64,000 nucleotides of DNA, taken from NCBI GenBank assembly GCA_019828595.1, contig JAHQRK010000004.1:620001-684000 (forward strand). The letters are read 5' to 3'. How positions within the stretch are numbered: the first letter of the stretch is position 1; each line of letters begins with the position of its first letter. Below are positions 1 through 11,972 of the stretch, piece after piece. The stretch comes from Aphanomyces cochlioides (Eukaryota > Oomycota > Saprolegniomycetes > Saprolegniales > Verrucalvaceae). The translations under genes and the position numbers were made by a program. The notes under the pieces are model-generated. The model saw only the letters and a program-made list of their open reading frames with translations, ran no database searches and was not told the origin of the DNA.

Positions 1-254
1 CAGTGTTCAGTGTGACAGAGGCAGGCTAGAATCGCAGTACATTTAAATTAGTTCTCACATCATTCGAAACTCACGTTCAACTGCATAACAGGTTGAATGA
101 AAAACCACACACATGTTAACTCGTTGCATGTCGAGGGACGATATGTAGTCTACAACTCAACACGCTGATTGCTAGCCATATAGAAAAGCGTCTACTTTCA
201 GCATTTTAACTGACACAATACATGTAGAAGAGTTGGTGCTGGTCATGTAACTTG
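1..254. other. Flank left of mariner-like element, no gene seen
   Basis: No reading frame here looks like a real gene. The stretch ends at the TA target site of the mariner-like element. Confidence 0.5.
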
Positions 255-2099
255 TACTACTCTGTTCCGAAATAATTGCTACGGTTGTGTTTGGATTGGC
301 GGAATTTTTCCAATTGCACTTGCATCGAGCAAATGATTGGTTGATGAAACAGCGCAAACTCTTGGCTTCGATTGGCTGTGTTTTGATCGCGCCAATTCGA
401 TTTGTGTCAGGAGATTTATGGCTCCAAAGTGAGCAATCTCGAATTCAGAGAGTCTTTTTGTTTCGCCAGAGGACCATTAACGATTTCTACATCTCACAAG
501 CATATTATCCTTGGTCCCTGTCGACCTGCGCGTGTTCTCGTCCATTCAATGCCCGCCAACTCGTCTGCCGTACAAGAACAGTTGAAGAGAAACCTCACAG
601 GCGAGGAGAGATTGAAAGCCCATGAAATGCTGCTCAGCGCCATGGTGGATGGGCGACTTCCGTATGGAGCAGTGTCTGAGACTGCCAGCTACTTCAACTG
701 CCACCGGACAACCATATCTCGCTTTTGGTCTCGTGCAAAGAGGTCTTTGCTTCGCGGCGATCTCGTCACCGACATAGCGGCGAAAAAAGAGGTAATAACC
801 TTTCAAATATAATATTTTGACGTTAAATATTGATTTCGATGGATATCAGTTCTAAGAGGTACTCTACTTTAGGAAACTCAGGTCGACCACGTCAACGAAC
901 TGCTGAGGCGATCGAAGTTGCGATCAAGCAAGTCGAACATCAAGACCGTCAAACACTGCGCACTCTCGCTGCAAAGTGTCACATTCCCATGACGACCATT
1001 GTGAGACATATGAAGGAAACGAAGAAACTGAGGCAAGATCAAGCATCATCAAGCCGACATTGACTGACGCCAACAAGATGCAACGCCTCCGCTTTTCTCT
1101 GGGATTTCTTCGACCTGGGCCGATCGGAACCCATTCTTTTGCCGATATGCACAATGTCGTACATATCGACGAGAAGTGGTTTTGGTTGGCCAAGGTCAAG
1201 AACAAGTACTACGTCTACGAGGACGAGGAGCTCGCCCTGCGTACCGCCAAGTCCAAGTCGTTTGTCACCAAGGTGATGTTTTTAGCGGCAGTGGCCCATC
1301 CTCGTTACGACGCCCACACAAGACGTGTCTTCGACGGAAAGCTCGGCATTTGGCCGTTCGTTCAGCGTCTTCCAGCTGTCTGGAACAGCAAGAATCGTCC
1401 AAGGGGGACCATGGTCACGACCCCACAAAATGTCGACTCTACCGTGTATCTGAAGTCCATTTACGAGAACGTGCTACCAGCAATCATATCCAAATTTTCC
1501 CGCGCTTCCTTGCGGACTGGTGTGGTGATGCAGCAAGACAATGCTGGTCCCCACAAATGCTTGTCAACTGATGTGTTGCAGTTGAGAGGTGTGCAGAATA
1601 TCACCGTGTCAAACCAACCCCCCAACAGTCCAGATTTCAATGTTCTCGATTTAGGATTTTTTAACGCTATTCAGAGTTTACAGCACCAAAAGAGTATGCG
1701 TTCGATAGACGAACTCATTGGTGCTGTGGAAGATGCTTTTATTGAGTTGCCAGTAAATACTCTGGCAAAGACATTTGTGACCTTGCAAAAGGTTCTGGAA
1801 TGCTCCTTGGACGTGCATGGCGGTAATAACTTCAAGATTCCTCACATGAGCAAGGACGCATTGATTGGAGATCTATCAACGTTTAATGTTCAGTGCTCGC
1901 CCGCGATCTACTCCAGTGCCATTCACCATCTCAATTCCCATGATCAAGTAGGGTAATAATAAAATACTTGTTTGATTTTAATTCATCGGCAGTTTATGAA
2001 ATTTGAAGGTTCAATACAAAAAGCAAGATATTTCGTGACATTTACGTATACTTTATTCAAGTATAAACATCGTAGCATTCTTTTTGGATCAGAGTAGTA
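255..2099 (+). mobile_element. Mariner-like DNA transposon with TIRs and TA target duplication
   Basis: The element is bounded by imperfect terminal inverted repeats. The left end (255-283) and the reverse complement of the right end (2071-2099) match at 24 of 29 positions. Both read TA then CTACTCTG and both run into TGCTACG. A TA dinucleotide sits at each outer end (255-256 and 2098-2099), as expected for Tc1/mariner insertion. The single gene inside encodes an IS630/Tc1/mariner DDE/D transposase of the type carrying a VLDLGFF motif, seen in plant and oomycete mariner-like elements. About 1.84 kb is a normal full length. The transposase carries a frameshift, so the copy is probably non-autonomous. 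Confidence 0.85.
549..1956 (+). pseudogene. Mariner-like transposase, one frameshift
   Basis: The ATG at 549 opens a basic N-terminal helix-turn-helix region (YFNCHRTTISRFW). A 65-nt GT-AG intron at 792-856 restores frame to the exon reading STLGNSGRPRQRT and TLRTLAAKCHIPMTTIVRHM, a second HTH. Near 1025-1040 the frame must shift by one base to reach the catalytic part (SIIKPTLTDANKMQRLRF). There the first Asp lies in HIDEKWFW, the second in QQDNAGPH, and the third in NSPDFNVLDLGFF, with 31 residues between the QQD and NSPD aspartates. The stop is at 1954-1956. All catalytic Asp residues are present, so only the frameshift, real or an assembly indel, prevents a complete protein. Confidence 0.8.
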
Positions 2100-2476
2100 T
2101 TAGTTTAGCAACGCAATCTCGAATAAAGGACTGATACTAAGGAATCAACAATCATCTTGTCTCCTTAAATGTGTGATTTATGATCTCTACGGGATTTTAA
2201 ACACTTCGGAGTATCACGAGGCCGTATGTGATGGCATAGCTTTATCGCCCTTCGTCCATCCCCTCAGAAATGCTGTAATCGCTCTGTTGTTGGTTAACAG
2301 TAAACTCAGAGAAATAGGAGTAAATTCATCGTAATTTATTTGGTCAGTTGTCATCATTATTGCTAGCACAGACGTGCAAGAATTCGTTGTAGCTCGACAA
2401 GCATGAGCGTGAGATGAGGGAGCTCTGACAACTCGCACAACATTGATATACGCCTCCATATATATAGCCAATTGAA
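2100..2476. other. Intergenic stretch, no gene seen
   Basis: AT-rich sequence between the mariner-like element and the foldback repeat. Short frames here resemble no protein family I recognise. Confidence 0.4.
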
Positions 2477-3148
2477 ACTACACCATTTGCCGGTTTAGTT
2501 CGTTTAACTTGCGATATATTTCGTATCATTTGCAATATATTTCGTATCAGTGCAATATATTTCGTATGACTTGCATTTAATTTCGTGGTCGGCGACGAAA
2601 ATCGATTTATATTTCGCATGACTTGCATTATATTTCATACCTCTTGCATTTAATTTCGTATTTTTTAGCTTATATTTCGTATCACGTGCATTTAAATTCG
2701 CAGAAAAGAGAAAAAGTACATAGAAAAATTAACAAAAAATTGTTATCGACCTCATAAGAAATTGATGGGACACTTCAATCACCATATAAGTCAATGCGAG
2801 CATCAATCAAGCTCGGCAGAGTTCATATGCGCTTGCCCGTCGCAAATTCATAGCTCAAGCCAACACTGCAACACATGTGAAACTTCATATCTCAATAGGA
2901 CGTTGAATATATTTTGCATTACTACGAATTTAAATGCACGTGATACGAAATATAAGCAAAAAAATATGAAATTAAATGCAAGAGGTATGAAATATAATGC
3001 AAGTCATGCGAAATATAAATCGATTTTCGTCGCCGACCACGAAATTAAATGCAAGTCATACGAAATATATTGCACTGATACGAAATATATTGCAAATGAT
3101 ACGAAATATATCGCAAGTTAAACGAACTAAACCGGCAAATGGTGTAGT
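2477..3148. repeat. Large inverted repeat (foldback element), 224-nt arms
   Basis: The left arm (2477-2700) is almost the exact reverse complement of the right arm (2925-3148). The outer end reads actacaccatttgccggttt on the left and is mirrored on the right. Both arms have the same length, with a 224-nt spacer between them. Within each arm a short unit (tgcaatatatttcgtat and variants) recurs several times. The structure could fold into a long hairpin and resembles a foldback transposon or large MITE. No protein-coding gene is seen in the spacer. The right arm ends only about 70 nt downstream of the TRAPPC10 stop codon. Confidence 0.85.
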
Positions 3149-3216
3149 ATAAATATGGATTGGACAAAATAGAAATGCCAGTGCAAGCCACACTGTAAAT
3201 TCTGAAGACAATACAT

Positions 3217-6200
3217 TTAACTTACTACAAGCACGAATGCATCCCGTGGGGTTTGCCGCACAAGAGAGCGATCTAATGCTTCCATTTGCTGCTTGGATCC
3301 ACTCTGGATGGTGCGGATGGCAAAAGAAGGATGTGGCAGGCGGCCAATGTGACGTGGAAGCAGTTTGAATTGGACTTTTGGACACAGCACTTGAGTTGCC
3401 AAGCCGGCACACAGCCAGTGCGGCTGGCTTCTGTCATCAAGGCAGATCCAGTACGGCGTGCTGTCGACGGGCGTTGCCGGGCAAGTTGTGTTGACTGTGA
3501 TATGCACCCAATCTCTTTGGCGCACCTTGGATGTAGCTGGTAGATCGAGCTCGACCACGAGTTGAAATTGATCTTGAGGTGGCACCGTTGACAACGTAAA
3601 TGGGAACATGACATCATGTGAAACGAGAGTAGTTTCATCGTCTAGTGACGAATAAGAGAACCGCCATTTGAGATCAGTCGTGTCGCGGTCGTAGGCTGAA
3701 TCCACGTTGACGAGGAATGCTGCATGAATAGTCCCGGAAGGCAAGATGCGCATTGGATTCAACTGTTTGTTTGGGTTTGCAACCACCTACAGCAATGCTA
3801 GTGCAACACAACGCGGCAATGCATACCTTCAGATGAGGATGATGCTTCTCACTATCCAGGAGATTCATTTCTTCCTTGTTGACAACCCAAAGCTCGTACG
3901 AAGCTGGATGGATTACAATGCCCATGCGATCGTTGCACCGGACATCCAACTGAATCGAACAAAGTGTTGGCGCCACTTGCTTTGTAGTTGTTGTGACTTG
4001 CACGAGAGGCGCGACCACGCACGACACTGTTAAACGCTTTGTTGCACGTTGAGATGGATGTTTGCCGTCAGTAAATGCGTAGGCTACCGCGACATCGATG
4101 TCGATGGAACCTTGTATAGTTGTGGAAACAATCGTGAAGACTAGCCGAGAGAGATTGCTTGCAGGAGCCAGTTGTACAGTGTAGCTTTCGTCGTCGTTCG
4201 TGCGCTTCCAGTTAAGATTTGGGGGGTATGCGAGCTTGACACCTGCACCATGACACTTAATCAACATTTGCCCACCCAAGAACGTATCTTGACGAGGATC
4301 CAAGACAACCACTAGAGGCTCCGACGTCCTTGGCAAAATCAATGACGGGCACTCAACTTCAAGATCCAACGAGCTCAAGCAGGGTGGAGCAACCACAAAA
4401 GTTGCAGGCTCTTCTAGCGGTAGCGAGAATTCAAACGCACCAAGTCGGCAGACTATACGGCGGCAAATATATGGACCAGTCGGTAGCAAAGATTCTTTAT
4501 CGACAGCGTCAATAGCGAGGGTGAAGGTCGATGCACGCCGTCCATGAAAGACACATGAGGCTAGAGTTGTTGTCAAAGTCGTCGATCTTTCAAGCGGTGG
4601 TGCAGATTTCGTCGCTACGTGATCCTCACTCAAGTATGTTGTGAAAACATCAATGGCATCCATCGTCTCACTAGTAGACGATCGGAGGAGCTTTTTGCCT
4701 TCGACTGCAAGGACAGAGTCCAACGAGAGACACTCGTCAAATGAGCTTGACTTAGCGTGAGTCTTTTCAAACTCGACACCAATGTATTCGACGGGAATAT
4801 CTACTGCGAGGGTGTTTTTCACAGTTAGCTCAAGCTGCGCCGACGTTGACGACACCTATCCGAAGAATCCACTGAGTCGAACAGGGAGAAGGGGTTCATT
4901 TACCTCGGTGGCCTGAATTGACGATTCAAATAGATGCGTCCATATCACATGACCAACTTCATTTTGTACAGCTGCGATTTTTAATGAGTCAAGCCAAATG
5001 GAGAGAACCTTAGACGAAGTCTGCTTTGCAGCGTCCAGATGCATCCAATGAAGGGCGAGGTCAATAACTTCTTGAACGTGGCCTGCAGCAAGCTCCGTTG
5101 AGAGCAATTCCAAGAGCGTTGTACGCATAAGCTCCCACCATTGATCTTTCTCGTACTGCTGCATTTGAGCCAAAAGAAGCTGGGCCACTGGAGTATCGCG
5201 ATTCCCGTGAGCTCGAGCATGAGCAGCACACTGACCGCCCAAGAAGGCAGCAAAACGGACACGTCCGGCCTTGACGTATTGCAAAGACGCCAAGGATGTC
5301 AGCTCGTCAAGGACTTCATTGGATTGGAAAGTATGATACCACGACGTTTGACTTGACTTCTGTCGTGGTAATGACAAGAGCTTCTTGCAGTTTTGTCGAG
5401 CGAGGTAAAGGAGATCACCAAAGTATTTGGCCAAAGCAGGACTCGGTGCCTCGCCGCATTCGTGCTCACAAGACACACATAACGCTAAAGCTGCACCGAC
5501 AGCCCACTGGAGTGGTAGCGCCACGTCTAACGGATGCTGTTGTTGTAGCATAGCTCTCATTTGCGGAATAAAGGCCAAAGCACGAGTACAGACATCAACG
5601 TGAGCATCCATAAGGTAAGATATGGCTACTTGGCGGCAGAATAAGTAAAGCCGGATATACACTGGCGAAGCCGAGTTGACAGCTATGTTCATCCGCACAG
5701 AGGTCATGTCCAAGTCAAACTATGTCAAGATCAGTCTCCGTCAATGCAAAACGAATGTTCTCACCGGAGACGACATAAATATGGGATCGTCGTTGACAAG
5801 ACGTTTTGTCTGGTCATCAAACGCTGAGTCTAATGACGTGTAAATTGCTTCGAGCTCGTCATACTGAGAAATATGAGTCCCGTCGAAAGCATTGGCCTAC
5901 ATGTCGTATGGCATCATCAAACAACGTCGCTTGAATGTACAGCAGCGCAAGGCTCTCCTTGACTTGAAGAAATGAGCTAAAATCCCATCCGTCCATAGTG
6001 CGCTACCAACAAATATTAGATGAGCCCTCAAGACCCGTAAAAATACCTTGCCATCGAGAAGGCGCAATTGCTCCTCGTACTCCAAGCAACGACTGTCAAA
6101 TGCATCCATAATGCACGTTTTGAGCTTGATCAAAACTTCCGACCATTGTGATTCGTGCTGTTGTTGTTGTCCAGGGACTGCGCCTTGCACACTACTTCCT

Positions 6201-6856
6201 TCAAGCACATCGATCTTGCATATCCTATCCATCTTTGTCTTTTCTCCCTTGTCGGCAATATCAATCTTCATTCTTTCAAATATCTTGCGGTAAATTTTCG
6301 ACGTATCTCGAAATGTCTGTGAAAACGCACCAAGGCCACGTGACGTGGATGAAGTTGATGCCTGGGTGCCCAACGGTACGTACAAAACGAGCCACTCATT
6401 CTTATGAAGTGTCATGCGGTCGACCCACGCGGATAGTGCCGGCTTAATTTTCATTTTGTACGTGTCCATGTCTTCGCATTTTACAACAAAAAGGTACACA
6501 AGTCCAGTGGTGTTGTCCATCGTTTGTTGTCCTGCCGGGAGAATCTGCTGAAAGTTGACGTGCAAGCGGTCAATCGTTTTTGTCGTTTGCAGGTGATTTT
6601 TCCATGCAATTCCACGCAGGGGCAAGCGTTGACTCAGCGATGGATACAAGAACTGCCAAACACCACCATGATCTTCATAGTTGACACACACACCTACAGC
6701 ATTCTTGTGAGAAAAACCCAGTTCAGTGGATCCACCGTTTATCCTTTCACTTGTATATGGATTCTCCGCTACTGTGGACGGATTGTAGCCGTAGTTCTTG
6801 AGCTGCGGAAGGAGAGGGATGCGCTCGTAGAGCCTGGACTTTCCATCGTCGGTCAT
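3217..6856 (-). CDS. TRAPPC10: TRAPP II complex subunit TRAPPC10 / Trs130
   Basis: Six exons on the minus strand: 6856-6047, 6002-5901, 5863-5765, 5719-4904, 4855-3827 and 3786-3217, with introns of 37-48 nt, give about 1,141 residues. That is close to yeast Trs130 and somewhat shorter than human TRAPPC10. The N-terminal half carries family signatures: YEDHGGVWQFLYPSLSQRLP, the EWLVLYVPLG segment, AFDSRCLEYEEQLRLLDGK, and then across splice junctions GWDFSSFLQVKESLALLYIQ and YDELEAIY. The C-terminal half is beta-rich, as in TRAPPC10. The protein is a scaffold subunit of TRAPP II, the tethering complex and Rab guanine-nucleotide exchange factor of the late Golgi. It diverges from the coiled-coil gene on the + strand across a short promoter. 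Confidence 0.92.
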
Positions 6857-6983
6857 TTTGTGTGAAAAGATTGAGTGTTGTCCGTTATCCGGATAATCCG
6901 GATAAATACCCTTTGCGGAATATCCGGATAACTTGTTTCCGGATAATAAAGTTACAATTCAAAACAGGTTTGAATAGAGTGAG
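6857..6983. promoter_or_regulatory. Bidirectional promoter with TTATCCGGATAA palindromes
   Basis: Between the TRAPPC10 start and the next + strand gene lie a perfect palindrome TTATCCGGATAA (6885-6896), a second TATCCGGATA (6921-6930) and a half copy TCCGGATAA (6938-6946). The same palindrome occurs at 54390-54401, about 140 nt upstream of the NBR1-like start codon. Position and symmetry suggest binding of a dimeric transcription factor. This is inference. Confidence 0.55.
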
Positions 6984-7049
6984 ATGGAGGGAAGCAGCGG
7001 CACAAGGTTGGTCTCGATGGAACGTGTGAGAGCTGTCTTACGAAGCCTT

Positions 7050-8658
7050 TAGCGTCTTATCTGCGCCGCTAGAGTCCGATAAACTGCGCAGCTTTGCATC
7101 CGATGCGGAAAAAGAAGAATTGGAAGCCTTACGCGACGAAATTGTCCAGGTAAATGGCCACTACATGACCACAAACGCGCTCACTTCCACTGCAGCTTGA
7201 GCGGGAATTCTTGCTCGCACAGGTCAAGCACCAATTCACCCAAGATTTACAAGCTATGACATCTGCGGAACGCTTTGAGAGGCAGTTGGCTTCTATAGAT
7301 ATGGATGCTAGCAGGGAGACTCTCTTACAGCGCAAAAAAGAACTCGAACAAGCATGCCGCCAACGCGACGTTGCGGTCCAACAAATACAAGACACGCTCA
7401 GCCAAATCGATGAGAGTCGTGAAGCACTCCGGCTTGCAGAGACAGAAGCACGCAAAATGGACGCGAGCAACATCAAAGCCCGCGAGGAGTGGAAACGACT
7501 GCAGAAACTCAACACGCAAAAGAAGACCGCTCTGGAGATGACGTTCAATGTCCAAATTCCAAATGTTAAGGCATGCGCTGAATTCCTCGACCAGCAAGCC
7601 ATAGCAATGCAAGAAGACCACGAGAAGGAGCGACTGCTCGAAGATAAACTGCTCGATCTCACAGGACAAGTCAAGCTGGCCCATGATGCACTCGAGGCCC
7701 ACCGAGAAGAAGTGAGATTATGTGCTTCTTGATGGCAATCTGAGCTTTTCTAGACGACACGGCAAGCCGGCGACGCTGCTCTCCTCGAACAAGCTAAGAA
7801 GTACACGCACTTGGAAGACATTTTGCATTGGTGCGTCGTCTTCTGTCTTACAGCAGCTTCAACATGACGCAGGTACCAAGAAATGCAGACTCTGGTCGAG
7901 AACCTGTCGGGTTTTCGTGTTGTCCAAGTCGACGGCACACTTTTTGAAGTCGCTGTCGCTAACTACTCGATTCAGATGCAAGTTGATCCAGAGACGATGA
8001 AGCTACACAGCGTTCAGGTTGATATTCTTTCTTGATGGTGTATTGAATGAACAAGAATAGGTCGTGCCGCCGACACTAGACGTTGATGATCTGTTGGAAA
8101 TCGCGCTGGACGAAAATGACATTCCGTTTCTACTACGTGAAGTCCGTGCTCGTGCTGCCAACATGGCCCAGCTTCAAGCTCACTTGGAACTCCTTGGACA
8201 AGAGTAAGTTGCTGAGATTTGCCTCCATTCCATTGTAACCCACGTCAAAGAGGTGTAACATGTGAACGACAAGGCAGTTTGATCAACTTGACCTTTGGAG
8301 CACCAGATGAAGAAGTTCACGTCCAGGTTGAAATCAGCTCTGAATATGGACAAGTACTGCTCATTGGGATGACAATTTTGATTTATATCTGCTTCAGGAG
8401 CACGAATGGCTGCAGCTCCACGCAATGGAGCCTTCCAACGACCGCATTGTCGTACGATTTCATCCACACGTCCAAATGTTTCACCTGATGACATGCGTAG
8501 GAGACCATCAACACAAGTGTGCAGTGCCGCAATCTTGTAGATTTGATCCAACAGATTGTTCATCAATTATTGCAATAAAGTCACGACATGACCCAAAATC
8601 GTTGTCACGGCATTTCAAGCTCATGCAAGTTCTTTGGCTTTACTCTTCGGCATGCTGA
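7050..8658 (+). CDS. Coiled-coil protein, possibly KNL1/Spc7-like kinetochore protein
   Basis: Exon joins I can support: up to 7149, 7196-7711, 7754-7830, 7873-8017, 8061-8203, 8278-8353 and 8398-8658. The first exon is not resolved, so the 5' coordinate is approximate. The last exon and stop are also uncertain. About 200 residues of charged heptad-like sequence (long E/K/Q/R-rich helix) are followed by a globular part. That part begins WYQEMQTLVENLSGFRVVQV and continues through LDVDDLLEIALDENDIPFLL and LINLTFGAPDEEVHVQVEIS. A long coiled coil followed by a W-Y...LSG...V-x-V beta fold resembles the KNL1/Spc7 C-terminus with RWD folds. Other coiled-coil proteins remain possible. The gene shares a bidirectional promoter with TRAPPC10. 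Confidence 0.5.
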
Positions 8659-8880
8659 CAGAATCGTTCACTGGTACGAGGCTCATAAGCTTGGAATGGC
8701 GGAGCTCCTGTAGTCTTTTCGTGCCTGTTCGTATCGCAAAGTTGCTCGAGCTAGCCTGAATGTCGGCAAGAGTATTCTTGCATTGAGCTGGTACTCATGT
8801 GGCTTCAGCTACAACGCAAAGGCTCATCTCGACATGCCAAAGACATCTTGGTCGACATCGTATCCGTGCAAAGAAAAATT

Positions 8881-11682
8881 TCACAATGATGTTGGCTGCA
8901 TCCTCCTGGCGACATGATCTTCCTCGGTCATCTGGTTGCGTTCGAGACGGGCTTTGTATTGATCAACCTTGTCCAAGCATGTTTTGCGAAGAGGATGTTG
9001 TCGTCTGCACGACCGCTGGATCACTCGTGCAATCCACTGGGCACCAACTACCGCGCCGTCGACGGGTCGCTCGATATCCTGAAACTTGTGACTCCATTGA
9101 AGCACCCACCACCTTACCAATATGCTGTAGAGCTCACTCAACGTCTCAGCAATAATCTCGTCGTCGACGGCATGACGCTTCAAAAAGACTAGCAGCGCTT
9201 CTTGCGCGCACTCTGTCGCCTCCATGAGTTTGCGTTGATCCTACAACACAACTGGGAACTACAATCGGTTTCCAACTCACGCGAAACACGCGAGACTTTT
9301 CCAACTTGACACGCGCAACCGCAGCGTGTGCAGCTCCAACTTCCTTCTCGATCATTGCTTGGGCGTCTTGAAGCTGAGCCATGGCCTCCTCGAGCTTTCC
9401 TTCCGCGCGGTAGACCTTGGCCAGCTCCACTTCACTCGGAGCGGAAAACAGTGGATCACCTGCCGACGTATCATCACGGACTCTGTAGTCCTGAATCGCG
9501 TGAGTCGTCGCGGTCGTCGTGTCCTGGTGAGCTTGATCCAGTTGGGCGGCGTCCAATCTTTGCAAGTTGAGTCTCTGCTGTCGCTCTACTTCTTGGTTGG
9601 GTTTCTTTCCACCGCACGTGCTACGAGAGAGAAGACCATCGAACGAGTACGGCGTTGAATCCGCTTCTGGAATGGACGCGGATGCTACGAGCTCGTAAGC
9701 ATGTTGTCGGCGGCGAGCATCGACGTGGAAGACCCAGAAACATTGGTCGCAAAACGGTACGCGGCATGATGTGCACACTTTGGTGGCATGCCTTGACTCA
9801 CATTGATCGCACATAGGACGTAGCTGCAGTCGCAGTGAGAGTGGCTTGAGAGGAGACTTCTTGGGCGACATTCCAGCAGCAGATGCAGCGTCGGCTTGAG
9901 GAACTTGTCGATGGGCGGCAGGAAGGTCAAGAGTCCACCATGGTAAGATCCCGTCGGTAGTTTTGTATTTACTCACGTAGTCCAAGATATCATCGTGGCC
10001 ATTCGCGCGGAGCATACGAAACACATCGCGGCCGTGGAAATCTCGCATTTGAAGGTTCGCTCCGTGCCGTGCAAGAAGCATGAGCACATCAAACCGTCCT
10101 CGGGCTGCTGCTTGGAGAAGTCCTGTCGTGCCAAATCGATTTGGCAGCGTCGAGCGACATCTCGCGATGAGTTGAGAGACTTGAGCGATCGTGCCGACGG
10201 CGCATGCGACGAGAAAGCCCATGCGACCTGACGGGGACTCGTAGTCTGGACAGACGACATCGCAGTCGTCGATGAGACGGATCAACTCATCCACGCGGTC
10301 GTTCGCCAACGCGTCAGACATCGCAACGTGGACGGCTTTCAACTCGGTCATTTCAGTGCACTCTTCGAATGTTTGGGGCGTCGATGGGTCCAAGTTGTTG
10401 TCATTTCCACGGGTGCAAAGACTTGCCATGCGGTGAAACCCGCGGCGTCGGGCCATGTCTGCAGCTGTGAGCTTAGCATGCGACTGGAACCCCCCGTGAG
10501 TTTGAAATCCATGGAAAGTCACGTACACTGAGATATGGATTTGCTCCGTGGCGAAGAAGCAAGCGAGCGGCTGCGAACTGGTTGGACACTGCAGCTTGCA
10601 TGAGTGCCGTCAGGCCATGGACGGCGTTGCTGCGATTGATCTAAGGCGATGTCATGTCAATGACAATCGAGATAAACGACACACTACATGGACTGAAGCC
10701 CCAGGAAGTGCCAAGAGGCGCTCAAGCATCTCCACGCGACCTTTTTCGCTAGCCACAAGAAGCGCCGTGACGCCGCCGTGGGATGTTTCAAACCACGGCG
10801 AGCACTTCCACTGACGCTCCAAGAGCACATTGATTGCGACCATGTCGTTGGCGACGACCGCGACAAGCAGCGCTGTCTGGCCGGCCGAAGTTTCCAAGTT
10901 TGGGTCCGCGCCGAGCTCAAGACACCGCCGGAGAAGATCCTGTCGCTGGACAGCGAGGCAAGAAAGAAGAGGCGTGAGTCCACAAGGGCTCTCATGGTTT
11001 GGATCCGCTCCTTTCTCAACGAGCGCAACGACCAAAGTTGCATCCAGTGCCTTCAATGCCGCGTCCAACTTTGCTCGCCACCACGCTTTCGACGCGACAG
11101 CAATGTCGTCCCTGGAGCCGTCAGATCGTGACGGCATGCAACTATCTCGAAGTTGTACCGAATGCGCTTCCTCTGCGAGCTGTATGCTGCAAGGTGTTGA
11201 GTGGCTTCCGCAGCAAGCTGAGCGCGTTCGTTGTGGTCATGGATGCGTTTCTGAAGCTTCTTCAATCGATCTTGGCCACGACCGCCTTGGATGTCCAAGT
11301 GGAAGGCATGCGCTTGCTTTCGGGCTTTCGTGAGCTCAAGACAGAGACGCTGCTCGTCAGCATAGGCCGCAGCAGCGAGCTCAGCAAGAATGGCGCGCTG
11401 CAACGCTTTCGAGAGCTCATCTTCTTCATGCATCTCAAGGCGAGCTTGCTGCTCGCACATGCGTAGATGGTCTTCCGACGCCTTGCGTTCAATCTGTCGT
11501 TTTCGACCGATTCGACCGATGCGGCGACGACTCGCCTCTTGCCGCCTAGCGATGCCCACCTGGTAGGCAGCATATGCATCGTCTAGAGGGGACATCGTGC
11601 GTTCTTTGACGCCACGATGAAACCGAAAGGCAAAGTGCTGCGGGACAACCGCGCGTTTCACAAGAAGTGCTGCTTTGCTCAT
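8881..11682 (-). CDS. Ankyrin-repeat protein with B-box zinc finger
   Basis: The ATG at 11682 is chosen because upstream sequence in the same open frame does not look coding. The protein begins with a basic, Ala/Glu-rich helical segment. An intron (after ...KRIR) leads to ankyrin repeats (ALVEKGADPNHESPCGLTPL, LELGADPNLETSAGQTALL, RHGANLQMRDFHGRDVFRML). A B-box-like zinc finger follows, CDQCESRHATKVCTSCRVPF with further CDQC and two His. Next come a helical TPR-like region (AKVYRAEGKLEEAMAQLQDA) and a C-terminal IQ-like segment (AQWIARVIQRSCRRQHPLRK). Introns are about 39-51 nt. Read-through at the possible intron near 9960 keeps the B-box in frame, and splicing it would not. A scaffold or adaptor role is likely, but no specific function can be assigned. 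Confidence 0.75.
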
Positions 11683-11972
11683 GCGAGGCGATGCATACGT
11701 GATGAAATCAAAATTCCAGTGGTGGTTGTCGTCGTGCGTGAGCTCTCTCGTCGACACGGTTCTACTTTTATTCTCTATCCCCGCCTTGGGCTTTTTCGCT
11801 TCCTTTGACCACTCGATCGGTTTCACGGCACAGTTCAATGGTCTCGATGAAGCGGCGTTTCACCGCGACCCTTGGCGACGAAACGGTGGCAAACCTTCGA
11901 CATTCGACGTTTGGGCTCACTTTGACTTTGGAGCCAAGCAAACCAGTGAACTCAAGTGAAAGAACGTGACGA

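Noticed and set aside
2480..2700. Short repeated units suggesting a CRISPR-like array
   Set aside because: Units are irregular, AT-rich, mirrored in an inverted arm and lack unique spacers of constant length. The genome is eukaryotic.
8180..8566. - strand frame with a protein-like stretch (LLDQIYKIAALHTCVDGLLR)
   Set aside because: It lies opposite exons of the + strand coiled-coil gene that join in frame. No supporting upstream exon or known family was found.
9885..9985. Possible intron in the ankyrin gene (gtgagt...gacaag)
   Set aside because: Its length of about 73 nt would shift the frame and lose the B-box; reading through keeps the domain intact.
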